A stretch of 64,000 nt of DNA from Lachnospiraceae bacterium (GTDB lineage: Bacteria > Bacillota > Clostridia > Lachnospirales > Lachnospiraceae), in NCBI GenBank assembly GCA_009774175.1, contig VSNG01000014.1, positions 16,911 through 80,910 of the forward strand. The letters run 5' to 3'. Under the pieces are notes generated by a model that did not search any database, had not been told where the DNA came from, and saw only the letters and a list, made by a program, of their open reading frames with translations. Made by a program: the position numbers and the translations under genes. The number at the start of each line of letters is the position of its first letter. The stretch's first letter is position 1. Shown here piece after piece: positions 26,348-34,126 of the stretch.

Positions 26348-27178
26348 ATGAAGTTGGACATGCACTGCCACACAAAGGAAGGTTCTCCCGACGGAAAACT
26401 GGAGCTTCTGGAGAATATCTCCATATTAAAACAAAAGGGCTATCAGGGAATGCTGATTACGGATCACAACTCCTACAAAGCCTACCGCTATTATAAAAAA
26501 TTACAGGAAAAGCCGGACGATTTTGTTGTCCTGAAAGGAATTGAATATGACACAATAAACGCCGGTCACATGCTTGTCATCATGCCTTCCGGCGTCAATC
26601 TGCCCATTTTGGAACTGAGGGGACTCCCTCTTCTTCTTCTGATTGAAATCGTACATTTTTACGGCGGCATTATTGGCCCCGCCCATCCCTGCGGGGAACG
26701 GTTTTTAAGCGTCTGCAATACGCTGCACGGCAAGCTTTCAGAGTATATCTATCACAAATTTGACTTTGTGGAAGGATATAACGCCTGCGAAGATGCGGAT
26801 TCCAACATGCGCGCCATGGCGCTTTCCAAAAAATACGATCTGCCCTGCTTTGGCGGCAGCGACTCCCACAAAGAAGACTGCGCCGGATTCGGCTACACCA
26901 TTTTGCAGGATCACATTTCCTCTGAAACAGAACTGATCGACTATATCCGTTCGGGCAAAGCCACCATGATCGGCGGCCGCCATTACATGCACACCACAAA
27001 AGCCAAGCTCGGCAAGGTAAATAACGTGCTGGTATACTCTTTCTGGATTTACAACAAATTCCTGGCTCTGCTGCGGCGTAAATCCCGTAATTTTGAACTG
27101 ATGGAAAACCAGCTTTTAGATACCATCCGTGCCGGAAAGCGCAGAGATTCCCGCTACATTCCGCTGGGCGACGACTAA
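26348..27178 (+). CDS. PHP-domain phosphoesterase-like protein
   Basis: The N-terminal metal motif MKLDMHCHTKEGSPDG, then LITDHNSYKAYRYYKK, GIEYDTINAGHMLVIMP, IGPAHPCGERF, and FGGSDSHKED place it in the PHP (polymerase and histidinol phosphatase) superfamily, subfamily with trinuclear metal centres. The C-terminal 50 residues are basic. The gene is alone on the plus strand between spoIIIAA (divergent) and the PF06541 gene (convergent, 3 bp apart). AGAGGAAAAG precedes the ATG. Substrate is unknown; a 3',5'-bisphosphate nuclease or histidinol-phosphatase-like activity is possible. Confidence 0.85.
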   Translation: MKLDMHCHTKEGSPDGKLELLENISILKQKGYQGMLITDHNSYKAYRYYKKLQEKPDDFVVLKGIEYDTINAGHMLVIMPSGVNLPILELRGLPLLLLIEIVHFYGGIIGPAHPCGERFLSVCNTLHGKLSEYIYHKFDFVEGYNACEDADSNMRAMALSKKYDLPCFGGSDSHKEDCAGFGYTILQDHISSETELIDYIRSGKATMIGGRHYMHTTKAKLGKVNNVLVYSFWIYNKFLALLRRKSRNFELMENQLLDTIRAGKRRDSRYIPLGDD

Positions 27179-27181
27179 AGG

Positions 27182-28120
27182 CTAAAACAGGCCCTGGTCG
27201 TCCGCCTTGTCGTTCGCCATCTCCTTAAGCTCTTCAAATGCGCTCTCATATTCATCAGAGCGCATGGTCGGGTTATTTCTGATCATATCCCGTTTATAAA
27301 AGTCCAGAAGCCTGCCGTAGCCCTTCTCCCGTTCCCGGTAAAGGCTGAACTTACCACGTAATTCGGCAATCTCTTCCCTGACGCTCTCTCCATAAGCGGT
27401 AGGTCTGCTTAAAAACGCCTCCTTTATGGCGGCAAACGCCTGCTCCAGACTGGCCGTCAAATCCGCCAGACGGCTTTCCCTGCGCTCTCCACGGTCCAGC
27501 CGTTTCTGCTCCTTTTCTTCATTGTTGAACGCAATCAGCACATCCAGCCGTTTCTGCATACGCTCCAGCTCTTCCCTTGCTTTCATGATCTTTACCATGA
27601 TATCGCGCAGATCAAGAGCCGCCTTGAAAGACAGCGTAAAATCGGCCACAATATAGATGGTAAGCACCACTGTCGCATAATATAAAACCTGTCCCGGAAT
27701 CCGATACATCATGCTTTCAATGGGCCTGTGTATCACTCTGGTCATGAGAACCGTAAATAAGCCCCAGGTCAGGGAAGACCGCAGACAAATATGTCCCTGA
27801 AAATTGAGAAATCTGTTTGAGTAATCCCAATATCTCATCTTAAAGAGCGCTACCATGGCAACTCCCGTCACATACTCAAGGGCCGTCGCGCCGAATACAC
27901 CGGCAACATAGGTCAGCGGAATATTGTCCGCATAAGGCATAGACACCACCAGCATCATGATCGCGCCACTGCCGTACAACGGAAGAAAGGGGCCTCTCAT
28001 AAAGCCCCTGTTCACCCACTTATGCGATTTAAGCGATACAAAAACCGATTCAAAGCACCAACCGGCAAAACAATAAAAATAAAACAAAAACAGCCATTGC
28101 ACTCCATTATAGCCAAACAT
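27182..28120 (-). CDS. PF06541-family membrane protein (putative type IV ABC transporter permease)
   Basis: Residues 1-190 carry four to five membrane helices and the family marks KWVNRGFMRGPFLPLYGSGA, ALEYVTGVAMVALFK and RYWDYSNRFLNFQGHICLRS, SLTWGLF. The Pfam name is ABC_trans_CmpB, but transport has not been shown for most members. Residues about 190-312 are a charged coiled coil (MVKIMKAREELERMQKRLDV), longer than in most members. It is the last gene of a minus-strand run behind two CobW GTPase genes (14 bp gap), which makes a link with metal homeostasis possible. Confidence 0.75.
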   Translation of the reverse strand: MFGYNGVQWLFLFYFYCFAGWCFESVFVSLKSHKWVNRGFMRGPFLPLYGSGAIMMLVVSMPYADNIPLTYVAGVFGATALEYVTGVAMVALFKMRYWDYSNRFLNFQGHICLRSSLTWGLFTVLMTRVIHRPIESMMYRIPGQVLYYATVVLTIYIVADFTLSFKAALDLRDIMVKIMKAREELERMQKRLDVLIAFNNEEKEQKRLDRGERRESRLADLTASLEQAFAAIKEAFLSRPTAYGESVREEIAELRGKFSLYREREKGYGRLLDFYKRDMIRNNPTMRSDEYESAFEELKEMANDKADDQGLF

Positions 28121-28134
28121 AAAATTCTAACTCC

Positions 28135-29064
28135 TCACACAAAACTGATGATTTCCTCTTTTGGGGCCCTCGTCTTTTCCACGCTGAGGGCATGCAGCAC
28201 CGGGCCTTCGCCCTCATACTGCTCAAAATATTCTTTCTCCACCCGGGCCGTAACCTTCACCCACTGCTGGTTCTCCAGCAAATCCGTCCCATCGTATGCG
28301 CAGGCATATCCCAAAAACGCCATATCATCCGCACAGCAGGTCATGGCCATGCGTCCCGGTACAAAATATCCTTTCGGGAACTGCCCGGGTTTCAATACCA
28401 TCCCCGTAAAAGAGACTGTCTTTCCTTCATAACGCTCCAGATGATCCATGGAATCCAGATACCATATTCCATAACCCTCGTTATTCAGTTCAATCACCTG
28501 CGCCTTCAAATCATAGGGAAGATCCTCTTCCATAATCTCATTGATCTCTCCGTTGGAATCCTCGAATACAATTTCCGCCTTGGGATTTATGGCCTTCACA
28601 TTCCGCTTGTAGCTGCCCAGATCCTCCACCCCGTCGCAACGGTTAAAGATAATCAGTTCCGACTTCCTGATCTGCTCCGCCAGCAGGGATTTCATATTCG
28701 TAAAATACACGGGAAAAGTGGAAGCGTCAATGGTCGTGATCTGCTGCTCTATCCTCCAATGCCAGGGAAGCTTCATCTCCTTATAATTCCACATACCGTT
28801 GTATTCAATGATGATGCGCTCCGGCTTATGCTTCTTTTCCAGCTCAATCAGCCTGCCGGGAATAAAATCCTGTTCCTCGTCAATCGTTTCAAGCACCGTG
28901 CGGCTTTGCTTTAAAAGCATCGGATCGTATTCGTTCTCCCCCTCCTCGCAGACAATGAGAAGCGTTTTGCCGCGCACCTGAAAATAGGGCTGTGCCAGCG
29001 TATACATAATAAATTCCGTCTTGCCGCTCTCCAAAAAGCCGTTGATCATATAGACCGGTTTCAT
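28135..29064 (-). CDS. CobW-like GTPase fused to a DUF1980/YcgQ-type C-terminal domain
   Basis: The N-terminal ~185 residues resemble a CobW/G3E GTPase (KPVYMINGFLESGKTEFIMY, LIIFNRCDGV). The Walker A is GFLESGKTE rather than the usual GFLGAGKTT, and the CxCC metal motif is absent. Residues about 210-309 (GYFVPGRMAMTCCADDMAFL, KVTARVEKEYFEQYEGEGPV) look like the C-terminal domain of the DUF1980/TIGR03943 protein partnered with putative metal permeases. I start at the ATG ending at 29064 behind AAGAGG. The combination suggests a metallochaperone-type role. The fusion is inferred from remembered family patterns. Confidence 0.7.
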   Translation of the reverse strand: MKPVYMINGFLESGKTEFIMYTLAQPYFQVRGKTLLIVCEEGENEYDPMLLKQSRTVLETIDEEQDFIPGRLIELEKKHKPERIIIEYNGMWNYKEMKLPWHWRIEQQITTIDASTFPVYFTNMKSLLAEQIRKSELIIFNRCDGVEDLGSYKRNVKAINPKAEIVFEDSNGEINEIMEEDLPYDLKAQVIELNNEGYGIWYLDSMDHLERYEGKTVSFTGMVLKPGQFPKGYFVPGRMAMTCCADDMAFLGYACAYDGTDLLENQQWVKVTARVEKEYFEQYEGEGPVLHALSVEKTRAPKEEIISFV

Positions 29065-29102
29065 AATTCCTCTTCCTTCCGTCATTAAATATTGCCCGCT
29101 AT

Positions 29103-30176
29103 TTATCTCCCGCCAAAAAGCGCCGCAAGCCTGTCTTCCTTTAAGCCGGAGCCAATAACACAGAATTTCCCTGTTACGCCAGGCTTGCCGTCTCTGATAT
29201 TGCTCTCCTCGGGCACATAGTCGAAATAAATCCAGCCGCCGTCCGTACCGGCCACCATCCCCTTTGCGCGAAGCACCTGCCCATATTCCTCCTCTTTCTC
29301 AAGCTCCTCCAGAATATGCGCAATCTCTTCCCTGCCATAAACCGCAGGCGTCTCAAGACCCCAGCTTGTAAATACCTCATCCGCATGGTGATGATGGTGG
29401 TCATGGTCGTGATGATGCTCATGATCGTGGCCATGCTCGTGATCATGATGATGTTCGTGATCGTGCTCATGATGATCGTGCTCATGATGATGTTCGTGAT
29501 CGTGGCCATGCTCGTGATGACAGTGATCATGGTCATCTTGCATCTTCATTACTTCCCGCATCAGCTCCGCTTCCAGATCGCCCGCACCCTCGATGGTCTC
29601 CAGAATATCCTTGCCGTCCAGCGCATCCCATGGCGTCGTAACAATCGTCGCCTTCGCATTGTGCTGCCGGATCAGGGCAACGCAGGAAGCAAGCTTCTCC
29701 TCGCTTATCCTGTCTGTTCTGCTCAGGACAATGGTTCCCGCATGTTCAATCTGGTTAATAAAAAATTCCCCGAAATTTTTGATATACATTTTACACTTGC
29801 AGGCGTCCACTACGGCAACAGCGCTGTTTAACTGCACATCCCGGTCTGTCATGGCGCCCTGTACCGCCTTCATGACGTCAGAAAGCTTTCCCACGCCCGA
29901 AGGTTCGATCAGGATCCGTTCCGGCTCGTAAGTATCCAGCACTTCCTTTAAGGATGCGCCAAAATCGCCCACCAGAGAGCAGCAGATACACCCGGAGTTC
30001 ATCTCCTTGATCTCAATACCAGACTCCTGTAAGAAACCGCCGTCAATTCCGATTTCTCCAAACTCATTCTCAATCAGCACCACCTTAGTTCCCGCAAGCG
30101 CCTCTTTCAGAAGCTTTCCGATCAGCGTGGTTTTTCCGGCTCCCAGAAATCCGGAAAAAATATCAATCTTTGTCAT
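29103..30176 (-). CDS. CobW/G3E-family metallochaperone GTPase with histidine-rich insert
   Basis: The GTPase has Walker A FSGFLGAGKTTLIGKLL, the CxCC metal motif in NSGCICCSLVGDFG, ILIEPSGVGKLSDV, and the NKxD-like SRTDRISEEKL. Between about 225 and 280 lies a nearly pure His/Asp/Glu tract able to bind several zinc, nickel or cobalt ions. The CobW C-terminal domain follows (GMVAGTDGGWIYFDYVPEES). Members such as ZNG1 and YciC deliver zinc. The ATG ending at 30176 fits best; another in-frame ATG lies 12 bases upstream. It is followed after 38 bp by the second CobW gene. Confidence 0.9.
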   Translation of the reverse strand: MTKIDIFSGFLGAGKTTLIGKLLKEALAGTKVVLIENEFGEIGIDGGFLQESGIEIKEMNSGCICCSLVGDFGASLKEVLDTYEPERILIEPSGVGKLSDVMKAVQGAMTDRDVQLNSAVAVVDACKCKMYIKNFGEFFINQIEHAGTIVLSRTDRISEEKLASCVALIRQHNAKATIVTTPWDALDGKDILETIEGAGDLEAELMREVMKMQDDHDHCHHEHGHDHEHHHEHDHHEHDHEHHHDHEHGHDHEHHHDHDHHHHHADEVFTSWGLETPAVYGREEIAHILEELEKEEEYGQVLRAKGMVAGTDGGWIYFDYVPEESNIRDGKPGVTGKFCVIGSGLKEDRLAALFGGR

Positions 30177-30224
30177 GACTATATCCATCCTTTCCAATGC
30201 TAAACACACATGTTATTTCATAGT

Positions 30225-31025
30225 TTAATCAAGGTTTAACTTTCTTCCCATCACATACCACGTCAGAATATAGTAAATTACGCAGCTCAATATGCCCGCA
30301 AGCAACGTAGTTTCCCACTGGGTGTCATAATAGGATGCAAAACTCATATACGAATTACTATACTCCTGAAAAGCCAGTCGAATCGCAAAATACACACCAC
30401 TGCACACGCATTCCACCAGATATATGCCCACATACCAGGCAAAGGACAGCATCAGCTTATGGTTTGATGAAAGCTGTCCCAGAGAAATGCAGGCTCCCAC
30501 CTTAAGCACCTTCGCAAACAGGGAAAACACATAAGCCACAAGCGTCATGATAATGGTGAATAACGTGATCTCCTCACCGCTCATAAGTTCAATAACATCC
30601 GCCATGCCTTCCATCATTGTGAAAAAGGCATCCTCTCTGGCCGTAAACAGAAACAAAACGGAACCCGTGATCATAACCGAATTAATCAGCAGCCACAAAG
30701 CGCTGACCGACACCTTGGCCAGAATAATATGGTGCGTATCCACCGGCAGGGTATGTAACAGATAACCCTGATCCCCGTAAGTAGAGGTGTAAAACCGATA
30801 GATCAGAAAAATCGAGGTGCCGACATACACCGCAAACATACTTATCACATAAGTGAGTATTACCATAATCTCCACAAAATCTATCATCTGAAAATCTGTC
30901 GCGCTGTACTCCACCAGATTCGTCATGATCCAGGCAGCGAACGTCATCACCACAATCACAAGATTGGCAGATAAAAGCAGTTTCCAGGTGGCCTTCCACT
31001 CATATTTCATCAATTTCCCTAACAT
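30225..31025 (-). CDS. ABC-2-type transporter permease
   Basis: The protein is 266 residues with about six hydrophobic helices (ANLVIVVMTFAAWIMTNLVE, VEIMVILTYVISMFAVYVGT, TLLAGILSCVIYYILTWYVM) after a cytoplasmic MLGKLMKYEWKATWK start typical of bacterial ABC-2 permeases. It overlaps the ATPase gene by seven bases, so the two form one exporter. The substrate is not predictable; such YtrBC- or bacteriocin-immunity-like pairs often respond to cell-wall stress, but no GntR regulator is next to it. Confidence 0.85.
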   Translation of the reverse strand: MLGKLMKYEWKATWKLLLSANLVIVVMTFAAWIMTNLVEYSATDFQMIDFVEIMVILTYVISMFAVYVGTSIFLIYRFYTSTYGDQGYLLHTLPVDTHHIILAKVSVSALWLLINSVMITGSVLFLFTAREDAFFTMMEGMADVIELMSGEEITLFTIIMTLVAYVFSLFAKVLKVGACISLGQLSSNHKLMLSFAWYVGIYLVECVCSGVYFAIRLAFQEYSNSYMSFASYYDTQWETTLLAGILSCVIYYILTWYVMGRKLNLD

Positions 31026-31717
31026 GCGAACACCTCCCTGAAAAACTGATCTACAGACTTATGCTCATTCTGCCTGATCTGCTCGGCACCGGCCTGTAAA
31101 ACGATATTTCCATATTTGATAAACACCACTTCGTCCAAAATGCTTTCCACATCCGAAATCAGGTGGGTGGAAAGTAAAATAGAGCCGCTGTGGTTATAAT
31201 TGTTCACAATCGTACTCAGAATATAATCTCTGGCGGCAGGATCCACACCCGCAATGGGTTCGTCCAGAATATAGAGATCCGCGTCCCGGCTCATCACCAT
31301 AATGAGCTGCACCTTCTCCTTCGTTCCCTTGGAAAGATTTTTTAATCTTTCCTGCGGCGGAATCTGCAATCTGGTCAGCATATCATAAGCCCTGTCAAGC
31401 CGGAAGTCGGGATAGAAGTCCTGAAAATACTGCACCAGCTCCATCACCTTCATCCCCGGCTGCAGGTAAGTCCGCTCCGGCAGATAGGATACCCTCAGCT
31501 TGGTATCCACGCCGGGACGCTGCCCGTTAATCAGAATATCCCCCGAGGTAGGCTTTAATAACCCGTTCATAATCTTGATCAAGGTTGTCTTTCCACTGCC
31601 GTTAGGCCCCAAAAGGCCGATAATTCTGCCTCTTTCCAGATTTAAATATACCTGGTTTAACGCTATTTTTCTTCCGTAGGTCTTCGTCAGACCCATACAC
31701 TGCACAACAGGCGTCAT
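31019..31717 (-). CDS. ABC transporter ATP-binding protein
   Basis: A complete nucleotide-binding domain of 232 residues: Walker A GLLGPNGSGKTTLIKIMNGL, signature LKNLSKGTKEKVQLIMVMSR, Walker B DLYILDEPIAGVDPAARDYI, and the switch His in LLSTHLISDVE. The signature SKGTK is a slight variation of LSGGQ, common in ABC-2 exporters. I start at the ATG ending at 31717 behind AAGGAAGG; the frame is open further but into the neighbouring gene. Its partner is the permease downstream. Confidence 0.95.
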   Translation of the reverse strand: MTPVVQCMGLTKTYGRKIALNQVYLNLERGRIIGLLGPNGSGKTTLIKIMNGLLKPTSGDILINGQRPGVDTKLRVSYLPERTYLQPGMKVMELVQYFQDFYPDFRLDRAYDMLTRLQIPPQERLKNLSKGTKEKVQLIMVMSRDADLYILDEPIAGVDPAARDYILSTIVNNYNHSGSILLSTHLISDVESILDEVVFIKYGNIVLQAGAEQIRQNEHKSVDQFFREVFAC

Positions 31718-31739
31718 AATTTTCCTTCCTTTCGTATGT

Positions 31740-32612
31740 TCACGCGATTGTGATTCGGTAGGACGCCTCAAAGGTTCCCTCCGCAAGCTCCTGCACCCAC
31801 TCCCGCTCCTTAAAATCTCCCGCAAAGTCCAGCCTGTCGCATCTCCCGTACCAGGGTTCTATGCAGATAAAGGGCGCTTTCTTCTTCGGCGGCGACCAGA
31901 CTCCAAACAGGGGCGCGTCAAAGTCCACCGTAAGATAGGGCTTCCCATCGGGTCTTTCCAGCGATACGCTGTGGGCCTGATCCCCCTCAATCACCAGCGC
32001 ATCCTCGTCAAACAGGTCTTCCGTAATCGGCAAAACCCCGTTTCGCAGCGGATAAGTCTTCTTTTCTCCGCTCACCAGACCGCCCGCAATACAGGACGCC
32101 ACAATTTTTTCCTTCGCGTCAAAAGACAGCCTGTACTGGGTCTGATCCGTTCCCGGATCAATGGGGCACAAAAATCCGGGATGTCCCCCTATGGAAAACC
32201 AGACAGGCGTTTCCCCCTGATTTGTCACCCGCCATTTAACTGTCACCGTGCGTCCCGTAAGCTCATAGCCGATCTCAAGCTGGAAAGGATACGGATATTT
32301 TTTCAGCGTCTCCTCGTCTGAGCTCAGACTAAACCAGATTTCCGAGGCCACCTGACTTTTCAGCTGAAACTCCCTGTCTCTGGCAAAGCCGTGCTGTCCC
32401 ATGGAATAGGACGTCCCGTCCACACGGTATTGGCCGTCCTTCAAGCCGCCCACTATGGGAAAAAGCACCGGCGAAGTCCGCCCCCAGTAGGCCGGATCCC
32501 CGTGCCACATATATTCTCTGTTGTCCGGCACACTTTTTAAGGATTTAAGCTCCGCCCCCATACTGTCCACCTGTATCGTTATTTTTTCATTACTGATCTG
32601 AAATAATGCCAT
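31740..32612 (-). CDS. Aldose 1-epimerase family protein (LacX-like)
   Basis: The 290 residues have the galactose-mutarotase fold signatures of the LacX/YihR-type subgroup: MGAELKSLKSVPDNREYMWH, GDPAYWGRTSPVLFPIVGGL, GQHGFARDREF and WFSIGGHPGFLCPID with the catalytic His. The family interconverts alpha and beta anomers of hexoses. It is the first gene of a minus-strand run ahead of the ABC exporter (22 bp gap), but a functional relationship is doubtful. Many LacX-like proteins have no defined substrate. Confidence 0.9.
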   Translation of the reverse strand: MALFQISNEKITIQVDSMGAELKSLKSVPDNREYMWHGDPAYWGRTSPVLFPIVGGLKDGQYRVDGTSYSMGQHGFARDREFQLKSQVASEIWFSLSSDEETLKKYPYPFQLEIGYELTGRTVTVKWRVTNQGETPVWFSIGGHPGFLCPIDPGTDQTQYRLSFDAKEKIVASCIAGGLVSGEKKTYPLRNGVLPITEDLFDEDALVIEGDQAHSVSLERPDGKPYLTVDFDAPLFGVWSPPKKKAPFICIEPWYGRCDRLDFAGDFKEREWVQELAEGTFEASYRITIA

Positions 32613-32672
32613 ATTGCCTCCCTTCCGGCTGATCCTGCGACAGCTATATCATATTCTCAGAAGCTGTAGTCC

Positions 32673-32733
32673 TTGGCTGCGCCAACAAGAATTACGCAGT
32701 AATTCTTGCGTCGCAGGGTGCAGACCCTGTGAC
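32673..32733. repeat. Three back-to-back hairpins between the protease and epimerase genes
   Basis: Three inverted repeats touch each other: TTGGC-TGC-GCCAA (32673-32685), CAAGAATTAC-GCA-GTAATTCTTG split as two 10-bp arms (32686-32708), and GTCGCAGGGT/ACCCTGTGAC (32710-32733, one mismatch). Outer arms TTGTACC/GGTACAA and ACAGCT/AGCTGT flank them. The cluster lies after the stop of the trypsin-like gene and could act as a terminator, an mRNA stabiliser or a dispersed palindromic element. No clear U-run follows on either strand. Confidence 0.7.
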
Positions 32734-32766
32734 AATTGTACCATAGCTTACAGAAAAAAGGTACAA

Positions 32767-33654
32767 CTATTCCCCAACGATCTCCCTGTAAGCCTGTGCC
32801 ACCTGTTTTGCCGGAACGCCCGCCACCTCGTCCTGCCAGGTTCCTCCCGCAAGCAGGCCGATGAAATGTCCATAACCGTCAAAAATACCGCCGCCGGACA
32901 TGCCCTCCTTCGCAAAACCGCGCAGATAAAGCATTTCTCCGTCAAAGGTATCAATATACCTATCGGTTTCCTCCACAACCGCCTCCTGAAATACAAGTTC
33001 CCCGGCCTCCCGATCCGCACCCAGACAAAACGCATTGGTTCCTCTGGAAAGCGTCTGGCAGACCGCCTCATCCACTGGAACGCATGAAAGCGTAAGCAGA
33101 GTTTCCACTCCGAGCTCACTGCCATCCACCATCAAAAATCCCACATCACAGTCCTTTGCGCTTCCCAGCGCCTGCGCGCTCACATAAAATCCCTGTGGAA
33201 ATCGGATCACGCCCACATCTTCCTGCCAATAATCCAGCACGTGCCTGTTGGTGGCGATAATCACGCCGTCGGCCGTCATTCGGAAGATAACGCCGCTTCC
33301 ATAGACGCTTCCCATCTCAACCCGCACTACGCTGTTTCTCACGTTTTCACAGGCCAGCCGCGCATCCTCCTCCTCCAGCACGGGGCAGTAGAACAGATTA
33401 AACGCCAGCATCCCCTCGTAAATATCCTGCCCGCTTACGCTCTGAATCAGATGCGGCGGCAGTGAGAGCCCGGAATCGCTCTTTGGACTCTGTTCCGTTC
33501 GGGATGATGTGGACGGCTGACGAGCGTTCTCCTGTATCTGTGAGCCCTGCGGCTCTGACAACGTCTGATTCGCCTGTAACAGTATCCCCAGGACAACGGA
33601 CAGCAGAATTATAATAACAATCGCTATTCTATATCTATTTCCGCTTCTCGTCAC
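32767..33654 (-). CDS. Membrane-anchored trypsin-like serine protease
   Basis: One N-terminal helix (YRIAIVIIILLSVVLGILLQ) anchors a Ser/Thr-rich linker and a chymotrypsin-fold domain with the triad His in IATNRHVLDYW, Asp in KDCDVGFLMVDG and Ser in FAKEGMSGGGIFDGYG. No PDZ domain is present. I start at the GTG ending at 33654, where GAGGAG lies 7 bp upstream; the frame remains open to 33693 but within the preceding hairpin. HtrA-like quality control at the membrane surface is plausible but not shown. Confidence 0.85.
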   Translation of the reverse strand: MTRSGNRYRIAIVIIILLSVVLGILLQANQTLSEPQGSQIQENARQPSTSSRTEQSPKSDSGLSLPPHLIQSVSGQDIYEGMLAFNLFYCPVLEEEDARLACENVRNSVVRVEMGSVYGSGVIFRMTADGVIIATNRHVLDYWQEDVGVIRFPQGFYVSAQALGSAKDCDVGFLMVDGSELGVETLLTLSCVPVDEAVCQTLSRGTNAFCLGADREAGELVFQEAVVEETDRYIDTFDGEMLYLRGFAKEGMSGGGIFDGYGHFIGLLAGGTWQDEVAGVPAKQVAQAYREIVGE

Positions 33655-33684
33655 AGACCGCTCCTCACCTGCAAATACTTTGCG

Positions 33685-33721
33685 CAGGGGCACAGAGAGT
33701 CCTTTTGTCCCTGTGCCCCTG
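33685..33721 (-). terminator. Hairpin after the RNase P RNA gene
   Basis: CAGGGGCACAG and CTGTGCCCCTG form an 11-bp perfect stem around a 15-base loop, about 22 bp after the end of rnpB in its direction. The stem is GC-rich but lacks a following U-run, so it may be a processing stop or a weak terminator. It lies just upstream of the protease gene. Confidence 0.45.
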
Positions 33722-33742
33722 CTCTATAAATCAAATGTAAAA

Positions 33743-34096
33743 ATAAGCGGAACGATAAGCCGGGTTATGTCTCGAATGATCATCTATCTAGGAGCTTCGT
33801 TGCCGAAGCCCTCCAGCGACCTACCTGAAAGCAGACCGGGCCGGTCTGTCGCTCTCTTTTTGGTCTTGCTCCGGATGGGGTTTACACAGCCCGTCCCGTT
33901 ACCGTGACGGCGGTAGTCTCTTACACTGCCATTCCACCCTTACCTCGGCGTATTGCTGCGCAAAACGCCGGGGCGGTATAATTTCTGTTGCACTGGCCTT
34001 GGAGTCGCCTCCACCGGATGTTATCCGGCATCCTGCCCTGCGGAGCCCGGACTTTCCTCGTCTGCACCCTTTCGTCTGTGCAGCCGCGATCATTTG
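33743..34096 (-). ncRNA. rnpB: RNase P RNA component
   Basis: On the minus strand the sequence shows the 5' P4 signature GAGGAAAGTCCGGGCTCC (complement of 34042-34059) and the pairing 3' element ACATAACCCGGCTTA (complement of 33756-33770). Between them lie GGTAAGGGTG, CAGTGTAAGAGACTAC and AAACCCCATCC, and CAGGTAGG near the 3' side, all conserved in bacterial RNase P RNA. The length of about 350 nt fits. Ends are estimated to within about ten bases. It sits between the uridine-kinase-like gene and the protease gene. Confidence 0.93.
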
Positions 34097-34126
34097 TTCC
34101 ACTTATTTCTCCTATTTGATAACTGC

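Noticed and set aside
29390..29540. Dense short tandem-like repeats of CAT/GTG triplets, CRISPR- or microsatellite-like
   Set aside because: They encode the His/Asp/Glu metal tract of the CobW protein in frame. There are no regular repeat-spacer units.
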